From Treponema sp. (GTDB lineage Bacteria > Spirochaetota > Spirochaetia > Treponematales > Treponemataceae): a DNA stretch of 21,408 bases. Shown here piece by piece: positions 16,808-21,408 of the stretch. Position numbers and translations under genes: made by a program. Where the stretch lies: the NCBI GenBank assembly GCA_017617145.1, contig JAFZWX010000080.1:1-21408 (forward strand), in the 5' to 3' direction. The notes beneath the pieces are model-generated. The model searched no databases. It was not told the origin of the DNA and saw nothing but the letters and a program-made list of their open reading frames with translations. Position 1 is the stretch's first letter. Every line of letters begins with the position of its first letter.

Positions 16808-17584
16808 ATGGTAGATTATACAGAAGGTTCTGGAAAGCAGTATCACACAGGTGTAGGCCCGAATGATATAGGAAAATATGTTATTATGCCTGGCGACCCA
16901 AAACGATGTGCTAAAATTGCAGAGCATTTTGAAAATGCTAAACTTGTTGCAGATGTTCGCGAGTATACTACTTATACAGGCTTTCTTGCAGGTGAAAAGG
17001 TTAGTGTTACTTCTACAGGAATTGGTGGACCTTCTGCCAGTATTGCCATTGATGAACTTTCTAAATGCGGTGCTCATACATTTATTCGTGTTGGAACCTG
17101 CGGCGGTATGCAGGAAGAAGTTATGGGCGGTGATATTGTAATTGCAACAGGTGCTGTGCGAATGGAAGGAACAAGCCGTGAATTTGCACCTATTGAATAT
17201 CCTGCAGTTCCGAATCTTGATTGTGTAAATGCTTTAGTTGGAGCTGCAAAAGCTCTTGGTGCTCCACATCATGTTGGAGTAGTGCAGTGTAAAGATTCTT
17301 TCTTTGGTCAGCACGAACCCGAGATTATGCCTGTAAGCTACGAACTTGAAAATAAATGGCAGGCCTGGCTTAGAATGGGCTGTCTTGCAAGTGAGATGGA
17401 AAGTGCGGCATTGTTTATTGCAGGTCAGTTTTTGCGTGTTCGCGTAGGCAGCTGTTTTTTAGTTGTTGCAAATCAGGAACGTGCAAAAAAAGGATTTCCG
17501 AATAAGCAGGTACATGATACAGAGTTAGCAATTAGTGTTGCAGTTAAGGCGTTGGAACAGTTGATACTGCAAGATAAAAAATAA
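16808..17584 (+). CDS. udp: Uridine phosphorylase (nucleoside phosphorylase family 1)
   Basis: A 258-residue cytoplasmic enzyme that splits uridine with phosphate into uracil and ribose-1-phosphate. PGDPKR (28-33), [16 protein letters not shown] (69-84), RVGTCGG (94-100), [11 protein letters not shown] and EMES (196-199) match uridine phosphorylase more closely than purine nucleoside phosphorylase. Length is normal. The start is one base after the SpoIIE stop, and its ribosome-binding site AGAGGA lies within the last codons of that gene, so the two are co-transcribed and probably translationally coupled. Specificity for other pyrimidine nucleosides cannot be excluded. It is followed by a long hairpin at 17592-17674. 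Confidence 0.88.
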   Translation: MVDYTEGSGKQYHTGVGPNDIGKYVIMPGDPKRCAKIAEHFENAKLVADVREYTTYTGFLAGEKVSVTSTGIGGPSASIAIDELSKCGAHTFIRVGTCGGMQEEVMGGDIVIATGAVRMEGTSREFAPIEYPAVPNLDCVNALVGAAKALGAPHHVGVVQCKDSFFGQHEPEIMPVSYELENKWQAWLRMGCLASEMESAALFIAGQFLRVRVGSCFLVVANQERAKKGFPNKQVHDTELAISVAVKALEQLILQDKK

Positions 17585-17591
17585 ATTCTTA

Positions 17592-17674
17592 TTGAGTGTG
17601 CTCTCCCGTACAAAATGCCCTCTGCCAACAGAAGGAAGTTGTCCTCGGTCATTTTGTACTCCGAGCCCACTCAA
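17592..17674. repeat. Long variable-arm hairpin element 2
   Basis: TTGAGTG (17592-17598) pairs with CACTCAA (17668-17674), and GTACAAAATG (17608-17617) with CATTTTGTAC (17650-17659). The boundary boxes are TGCTCTCC (17599-17606) and CTCCGAG (17659-17665). The 32-nt loop begins with CCCTCTGCCAA and is only loosely like the loops of the other copies. It lies between convergent udp and the lipid kinase and could end transcription from both, though the following T-run (17682-17687) is eight bases beyond the stem. Confidence 0.75.
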
Positions 17675-17703
17675 CTGAAACTTTTTTAGTCAACTGTTAC
17701 TTG

Positions 17704-17742
17704 CTAACCGCTAACAGCTAACTACTATTTACTATTTACTAT
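17704..17742. repeat. AT-rich short tandem repeat (CTAAC / TTTACTA units)
   Basis: Imperfect repeats of GCTAAC followed by ACTATTTACTATTTACTATC fill the space before the lipid-kinase stop. A related 14-bp tandem array lies at 21143-21190. No coding potential or function is apparent. Confidence 0.7.
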
Positions 17743-17752
17743 CTCCTCTATT

Positions 17753-18613
17753 TTATGCCTTTACTGAATACTCTTTAACGCCGAGTACTGTTTCGCCGTC
17801 TATCTGGAGGGCGCGTGGGCTGTCGAATTCTACTTTTACTTCTTTTCCGGTCATAAGAATACAACTTTTTGGGAAATTAAGATGTTCGCCTGTAAAAATC
17901 TTCGAAAAGATAATAAGTGCGCGAAGTCTGATTAACCCTCTAAATACAAGTACAGAAACTTTGTGCTCAGGATCATTTCTATCCTGGTCTGGAGCTGCCA
18001 TCATTCCGCCACCGTAGTAACGGCCCTTCATTGTAGAAGCAAGGAAGACATCCTTGTAATGATATTCTTTTCCGTCAATTGTAACCTTTGCATTTGTCTT
18101 TTTATACTGGAACAAAGCTCCTTTTACGGCAATTGAAGTGTAATTGATTGGTTTTTCGCTGTCTTTTGCACGGATTTTATCGCCCATTTCGCAGCACCAG
18201 CCGTCAATACCGTAGCCGATTCCATTTATAAACTTCTGTGTTTTTCCATTGATTGTAACTGTAGGAAGATTTGTAATGTAATTATTCAGATTAATAAGAA
18301 TTAAATCTGCTTTTCCATGAACATCACGGTTAAAGTCATTTCCGCTTCCAAGTGGAAAATAGAAAACAGGTTTTGAAAGATCAGATTCATCAACTTCATT
18401 AATAAATCTGTTGATAGTACCGTCACCACCACATAGAACAACACGTTCATCTGCAGCAACCTTGTTCATGAATGACTTATAATCAAAGTCTGGTGTCATT
18501 TCAACATAATTCAAATCATTGTTTGCCAGAATTTCATCAAGCTGATAAACATTAGTCTTTGCCGATTTATTTCCCGACTGTGGATTAAAAAGAATAATAT
18601 ACTTTGCGTTCAT
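17753..18613 (-). CDS. Diacylglycerol kinase family lipid kinase
   Basis: A 286-residue cytoplasmic or membrane-associated kinase of the DAGK/YegS/sphingosine-kinase family. FNPQSGNK (9-16) and CGGDGTINRFINEV (61-74) form the nucleotide-binding region, FPLGSGNDFNRD (86-97) the conserved substrate-side motif, and LASTMKGRYYGGGMMAAPDQ the later catalytic-domain motif. The start at 18613 (MNAKYIILFNPQSG) has GGAG ten bases upstream and matches the family N-terminus; an upstream extension runs through a hairpin repeat and is not credible. The true substrate, whether diacylglycerol, another lipid or an undecaprenyl compound, cannot be read from sequence. It is divergent from argG, with two hairpin elements between them. 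Confidence 0.88.
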   Translation of the reverse strand: MNAKYIILFNPQSGNKSAKTNVYQLDEILANNDLNYVEMTPDFDYKSFMNKVAADERVVLCGGDGTINRFINEVDESDLSKPVFYFPLGSGNDFNRDVHGKADLILINLNNYITNLPTVTINGKTQKFINGIGYGIDGWCCEMGDKIRAKDSEKPINYTSIAVKGALFQYKKTNAKVTIDGKEYHYKDVFLASTMKGRYYGGGMMAAPDQDRNDPEHKVSVLVFRGLIRLRALIIFSKIFTGEHLNFPKSCILMTGKEVKVEFDSPRALQIDGETVLGVKEYSVKA

Positions 18614-18694
18614 TTTTTTATATCTCCAAGTATAATAAATATATACATATATTTTATTGCCATTTGTACAAAAAAACAAGTACAGATTCTTATA

Positions 18695-18783
18695 TAAAAA
18701 ATGCTCTCGCAAAGATTCGTGTTTTGCTCCGCTAAACGAAAAGGACGCTCCACAAAACACGAATCTTCGCTACGCATTTTTTT
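18695..18783. repeat. Long variable-arm hairpin element 3
   Basis: Boundary box TGCTCTCG (18702-18709), 17-nt arm CAAAGATTCGTGTTTTG (18710-18726), 26-nt loop (18727-18752), matching arm (18753-18769, 16 of 17 paired) and closing box CTACGCA (18770-18776), with A-run and T-run flanks. The loop starts CTCCGCTAA and ends AGGACGCTCCA. Element 4 beside it is the same structure inverted, with a different arm sequence. Confidence 0.9.
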
Positions 18784-18805
18784 AACATAAATACATATAT
18801 AATAT

Positions 18806-18907
18806 TTCATATAAAAAATGCGGAGTATGATTTTTGATTTTGTGGAACGTCCTCTTTCTTAGTGGAGCAAAATCAAAAATCATACGTGAGCATTTTTTTT
18901 ATATGAA
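18806..18907. repeat. Long variable-arm hairpin element 4 (inverted relative to element 3)
   Basis: TTCATAT (18806-18812) pairs with ATATGAA (18901-18907). The inner 17-nt arm TATGATTTTTGATTTTG (18826-18842) pairs perfectly with 18868-18884. The loop is 25 nt (18843-18867). On the minus strand it reads CTCCACTAA...AGGACGTTCCA, almost the same as element 3. The boxes are TGCGGAG (18819-18825) and CGTGAGCA (18885-18892). A-runs before and T-runs after would allow termination in either direction. Confidence 0.9.
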
Positions 18908-18920
18908 TACATTTTACATA

Positions 18921-18967
18921 TTGCATATTTTTGCAAAAAACTGTATATTTTATGTATATTTATACAT
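18921..18967 (+). promoter_or_regulatory. Candidate argG promoter with overlapping palindrome
   Basis: TTGCAT (18921-18926) and TATATT (18944-18949) are 17 nt apart. The -35 match is weak; TTGCAA at 18931 is an alternative. A perfect 7-bp dyad, ATGTATA-TT-TATACAT (18952-18967), covers the predicted start point, a typical operator position. It does not match an ArgR box closely and is very AT-rich, so it could be chance. Confidence 0.45.
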
Positions 18968-18981
18968 TTTCGAGGTATATT

Positions 18982-20247
18982 ATGGCAAAAGATAAGGTTG
19001 TTTTAGCTTATTCAGGCGGTTTGGATACCACAGTTATTATCCCGTGGCTCAAAGAAAATTATGATTATGATGTCATCGCCGTTTGTATTGATGTTGGACA
19101 AGGCGATGATTGGGCTAGCATTAAAGCCCGTGCACTTAAAACTGGAGCAACGGCTTGCTATGTAGTAGATGCAAAACAGGAATATATTGAAGAGTACATC
19201 TGGCCTGCACTTAAAGCAAATGCAGTTTACGAAGATGAATATCTTTTAGGCACTTCTACTGCACGTCCTCTTATCGGAAAAATTCTTGTAGAATATGCCC
19301 GTCAGGAAGGTGCAGTTGCAATTTGTCATGGTGCTACAGGTAAAGGAAATGACCAGGTTCGTTTTGAACTTGCTATTAAAGCTTTTGCCCCGGATCTTAA
19401 AGTAATTGCTGCCTGGCGTGATGATAAATGGAATATGGACAGCCGCGAAGCAGAAATCAAATATCTTGAAGACCGCGGACTTGAAGTTCCTATGAAAAAA
19501 GACCAGTCTTATAGCCGTGATGAAAATATCTGGCATCTTTCACACGAAGGTCTTGAACTTGAAAAAACTGAAAATGAACCAAACTACAAGCATATGCTTA
19601 AAAATACTACTGTGCCGGAAGAAGCACCTGATGAAGGTGAATATGTAGAAATTCAGTTTGAAAAGGGTATTCCTGTAGCCTTGAACGGCAAAAAAATGAA
19701 TGCAGTTGACCTTTTAAACGAATTGAACGTAATTGGTGGCCGCAACGGTGTTGGACTTGTAGATATCTGTGAAAATCGCTGTGTTGGTATGAAGAGCCGC
19801 GGTGTATATGAAACACCGGGTGGAGCAATTCTTTATTTTGCCCACAGAATGATGGATCATCTTTGTCTTGACCGCGATACATACCACTACAAGCAGCAGA
19901 TTGCCATTAAGATTGGTGAACTCATTTACGACGGAAAATGGTTTACAACTTTGTTTGACAGTCTTATGGCTTTTGTTGACAAAACAGAAGAAACAGTTAC
20001 CGGTTGGGCAAAGGTTAAGCTCATTAAGGGTGCAATCCGCGGTGCAGGTTCTGGTTCTAAGTACAGCCTTTACAATGAAAGCATTGCTTCATTTACAACA
20101 GGTGAACTTTACAACCATAAAGATGCCCAGGGCTTTATCACCTTGTTCGGTTTGCCACTCAAGGTTCGTGCAATGATGGAACAGAAAGTAGGCGAAGGAC
20201 AAGCTATTATTGAAAGTAAGAACCTTAAGAAGAGGCCTACTGAGTAA
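18982..20247 (+). CDS. argG: Argininosuccinate synthase
   Basis: A 421-residue cytoplasmic enzyme that joins citrulline and aspartate, using ATP, to make argininosuccinate in arginine synthesis. The PP-loop YSGGLDTT (10-17) binds ATP and CHGATGKGNDQVRFE (115-129) is the second signature. STARPLI and SYSRDENIWHLSHEGLELE also match the family, which is usually about 400-440 residues. ATG 18982 has GAGG six bases upstream and gives the usual MAKDKVVLAYSGG start; the in-frame extension upstream crosses the promoter. No argH or carbamoyl-transferase gene is in the window, so it is apparently a single-gene unit. The 3' side holds palindromic repeats rather than a classical terminator. Confidence 0.97.
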   Translation: MAKDKVVLAYSGGLDTTVIIPWLKENYDYDVIAVCIDVGQGDDWASIKARALKTGATACYVVDAKQEYIEEYIWPALKANAVYEDEYLLGTSTARPLIGKILVEYARQEGAVAICHGATGKGNDQVRFELAIKAFAPDLKVIAAWRDDKWNMDSREAEIKYLEDRGLEVPMKKDQSYSRDENIWHLSHEGLELEKTENEPNYKHMLKNTTVPEEAPDEGEYVEIQFEKGIPVALNGKKMNAVDLLNELNVIGGRNGVGLVDICENRCVGMKSRGVYETPGGAILYFAHRMMDHLCLDRDTYHYKQQIAIKIGELIYDGKWFTTLFDSLMAFVDKTEETVTGWAKVKLIKGAIRGAGSGSKYSLYNESIASFTTGELYNHKDAQGFITLFGLPLKVRAMMEQKVGEGQAIIESKNLKKRPTE

Positions 20248-20249
20248 GA

Positions 20250-20364
20250 GATTCCCGGGTCAAGCCCGGGAATGACACTTTTGTTGTTCCTGAGATCCCT
20301 GAGCCTGTCGAAGGGGGCGAAAGACCATTCCACATTTGTCATTGTCGGGCTTGACCCGACAATC
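20250..20364. repeat. Inverted pair of GGGTCAAGCCCG palindromes (copies C and D) around a CTGAGCCTGTCGAAGG repeat
   Basis: Copy C (20250-20277) has TTCCCGGG/CCCGGGAA around TCAAG, and copy D (20337-20364) is inverted with TTGTCGGG/CCCGACAA. Between them, 20294-20315 contains CTGAGCCTGTCGAAGG, another short sequence dispersed in many unrelated bacterial genomes. Copy D ends in a run of eight T, so it may also terminate argG transcripts. Confidence 0.85.
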
Positions 20365-20393
20365 TTTTTTTTGTAACCATATTAAAAATTTTG

Positions 20394-20402
20394 TGTTATA
20401 AT
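20394..20402 (+). promoter_or_regulatory. Extended -10 promoter upstream of the small barrel gene
   Basis: TGTTATAAT (20394-20402) is a perfect extended -10 element. No good -35 box sits at the usual distance, which extended -10 promoters tolerate. Transcription should start near 20408-20410, just before the hairpin at 20417-20460. Confidence 0.6.
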
Positions 20403-20416
20403 ACATGTATCTAAAA

Positions 20417-20460
20417 AACGTCTGTGATTAATTGCATAATTAGTTCGCAGGCGTTTTTTT
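20417..20460 (+). terminator. Leader hairpin with T-run (attenuator or end of a small RNA)
   Basis: AACGTCTGTGA (20417-20427) pairs with TTCGCAGGCGTT (20444-20455), and the inner TAATT/AATTA closes a GCAT tetraloop (20434-20437). The total is about 16 pairs with three or four G-U pairs and one bulge. Seven T follow (20454-20460), 30 nt before the barrel-protein start. A transcript from the promoter at 20394-20402 would be about 50 nt if it stopped here. Confidence 0.75.
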
Positions 20461-20490
20461 ATGCAAAATTACTCTCAGGAGGAACTGAAT

Positions 20491-21057
20491 ATGAAAAAGA
20501 TTATTATTGCCCTTATTCTAGTGGGAACAATTTGTGCAAACATATTTGCACAGGAATATGATATCGTAGAAGCAGGTGAAGAAACTCAAGTTTCAAAAAA
20601 CAATGAAGTTTATCTTTCGGTTGGTATGCCTTCTTTTCTAGGATTATTCAGTGGAATGTTTGTTGCAATGTTTGAAGGTATTGGAGAAGCGATGGGTGGA
20701 AATTCAAATGGTTCTGAAAAATCAAATGATGCAGCATTTAGTATTAATGGTGGCTATAATTATTACTTTACAGAAAACTTTGGAGTAGGTGCATTTGCAA
20801 ACTATGAACAGTTCGGAAGTATGTCATTAATAGCTGTACAGGCAAAACTAACTGCTCAGTACGGTTGGGAGCATTTTAAGTTCTATCAGGCCGTTAGTGG
20901 TGGAATTATGTTTATTCCTGGTGGCGACAAACCAAATTTCATCTTTGATTTAACTTACCTTGGACTTAAATTTGACTTTGATAAATGGAATATCTTTGTA
21001 GACGCTTCAATCCCTTCAACCGCCATAATAAAAGCCGGTGCATCCTTTAAGTTCTAG
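20491..21057 (+). CDS. Small outer-membrane beta-barrel protein, function unknown
   Basis: A 188-residue exported protein. MKKIIIALILVGTICANIFA is a signal peptide, with probable cleavage after IFA before QEYD. The mature part has a hydrophobic, glycine-rich stretch (about 46-68) with a serine/asparagine-rich loop, followed by amphipathic strands such as FSINGGYNYYF, FGVGAFANYEQF, KFDFDKWNIFVDASI and KAGASFKF. The terminal phenylalanine is typical of outer-membrane barrels, and eight strands would fit the size. ATG 20491 follows AGGAGG by eight bases. An ATG at 20461 in the same frame has no ribosome-binding site, sits on the terminator T-run and would precede the signal peptide with charged residues. 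No specific family is recognised. Confidence 0.72.
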   Translation: MKKIIIALILVGTICANIFAQEYDIVEAGEETQVSKNNEVYLSVGMPSFLGLFSGMFVAMFEGIGEAMGGNSNGSEKSNDAAFSINGGYNYYFTENFGVGAFANYEQFGSMSLIAVQAKLTAQYGWEHFKFYQAVSGGIMFIPGGDKPNFIFDLTYLGLKFDFDKWNIFVDASIPSTAIIKAGASFKF

Positions 21058-21060
21058 AGA

Positions 21061-21139
21061 ACGGGGCGTTGCGGGGTGTCCCCGCTGGGTGGGGTAGGCG
21101 AAAAGCTTTGCTTTGAGCCGTAGGGCGGGGCTCCGCCCT
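21061..21139. repeat. GC-rich triple-hairpin intergenic repeat
   Basis: Three short hairpins lie in a row: GCGGGG/CCCCGC (21071-21085), GGC-AAAGC/GCTTT-GCC (21097-21119) and AGGGCGG/CCGCCCT (21122-21139). The segment is far more GC-rich than its surroundings, which suggests a dispersed repeat inserted after the barrel gene. It has no T-run, so it is not a classical terminator. Confidence 0.7.
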
Positions 21140-21142
21140 CCC

Positions 21143-21190
21143 ACTATTAACTATTTACTATTAACTATTTACTATCCTCTATTAACTATT
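21143..21190. repeat. 14-bp AT-rich tandem repeat
   Basis: ACTATTAACTATTT occurs twice in succession (21143-21156 and 21157-21170), followed by partial copies to 21190. It is related to the array at 17704-17742. In both places it lies between a hairpin repeat and the neighbouring gene. Confidence 0.8.
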
Positions 21191-21202
21191 CCCTCTAAAT
21201 AT

Positions 21203-21230
21203 TGAAACATCCTCAAAAAAATGATATTTT
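21203..21230 (+). promoter_or_regulatory. Candidate promoter of the gene starting at 21268
   Basis: TTGAAA (21203-21208) and TATTTT (21225-21230) are 16 nt apart, with TG one base before the -10 box (21222-21223). The predicted leader is about 30 nt and contains the AGGAG site at 21256-21260. Confidence 0.5.
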
Positions 21231-21267
21231 ACTATTATATAGATATTAAAATATCAGGAGTATTGAT

Positions 21268-21408
21268 ATGACATACACTGCAGAAGTGGAGCATATGTGT
21301 CCTTTGGCTAAAGGCGCATATCATGGTCCGGCCCCAATCCCTGAAGAAGGCGAATGGGTTCAGGTTAAAAAAATTGAAGATATTTCCGGCTTTACACACG
21401 GAATCGGC
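21268..21408 (+). CDS. Probable Fe-S cluster assembly scaffold protein (NifU-like), N-terminal fragment
   Basis: ATG 21268 follows AGGAG by seven bases and the frame stays open for 47 codons to the window end. The N-terminus, with HMCPLAKGAYHGPAPIPEEG and then WVQVKKIEDISGFTHGIG, strongly resembles from memory a family of clostridial and spirochaetal proteins annotated as iron-sulfur cluster assembly scaffold. These are often encoded beside a GGGtGRT protein. Cys11 is present; the other expected cysteines would lie beyond the window. The identification rests on this short segment only. Confidence 0.6.
   Translation, partial: MTYTAEVEHMCPLAKGAYHGPAPIPEEGEWVQVKKIEDISGFTHGIG

Noticed and set aside
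18614..18810. N-terminal extension of the lipid kinase or a separate small gene through the hairpin
   Set aside because: The frame exists only because it crosses inverted-repeat DNA. It has no ribosome-binding site and no family similarity.
18931..18981. An upstream start for argininosuccinate synthase
   Set aside because: It would run through the promoter and the palindrome. ATG 18982 has a good ribosome-binding site and the conserved N-terminus.
20109..20342. A minus-strand frame encoding VIPGLDPGIS across the repeat after argG
   Set aside because: The peptide is just the translation of the GGGTCAAGCCCG palindrome, as happens in many genomes. It overlaps argG and has no ribosome-binding site.

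Overview
The window looks like chromosome from a low-GC, host-associated spirochaete close to the rumen or gut Treponema. The reasons are the AT-rich composition with a few GC-rich intergenic repeats, outer-membrane barrels ending in phenylalanine, a lipoprotein/7TM/SpoIIE-phosphatase of a type frequent in spirochaetes, and a C-terminal-repeat-free sugar ABC importer with two separate permeases. This placement is inferred from gene content, not from a marker gene.

Layout. (1) Positions 1-4084, plus strand: a CUT2-type sugar importer operon, consisting of the 3' end of a periplasmic binding protein, a stem-loop, a two-domain ATPase and two permeases. It resembles the YtfQRT-YjfF galactofuranose importer. 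(2) Positions 9428-4087, minus strand, converging on the importer: NADP-isocitrate dehydrogenase, then a membrane-anchored YtfQ-like binding protein, a YesM-type histidine kinase and a YesN/AraC-type response regulator, with gaps of 14, 29 and -8 nt. The last three look like a sugar-sensing three-component system for the neighbouring importer. (3) Positions 9455-12113: an outer-membrane barrel (minus) and a divergent membrane-anchored S41 peptidase (plus). (4) Positions 12221-14455: an aconitase-family hydratase that could feed the isocitrate dehydrogenase. (5) Positions 14731-17584: a SpoIIE phosphatase receptor followed after 1 nt by uridine phosphorylase. (6) Positions 17753-20247: a diacylglycerol-kinase-family lipid kinase (minus) and divergent argininosuccinate synthase (plus). 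(7) Positions 20491-21057: a small outer-membrane barrel behind a leader hairpin. (8) From 21268: the start of a probable Fe-S cluster scaffold protein that runs off the window.

The least expected content is intergenic. Four long hairpins (14502-14633, 17592-17674, 18695-18783, 18806-18907) share boundary boxes and, in part, a loop, while their paired arms differ in sequence and length from copy to copy. The two best-conserved copies, lying between the lipid kinase and argG, keep the same architecture with compensating changes in the stem. A second family of short palindromes with an invariant GGGTCAAGCCCG core occurs as two inverted pairs. GC-rich triple hairpins and 14-bp AT-rich tandem repeats fill other gaps.

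Two or three genes (isocitrate dehydrogenase, the SpoIIE receptor, perhaps the S41 peptidase) have a -10 box only 7-9 nt before the start codon and no ribosome-binding site, which suggests leaderless mRNAs beside otherwise Shine-Dalgarno-led genes. No tRNA, rRNA, CRISPR array, transposase gene or phage gene was seen.
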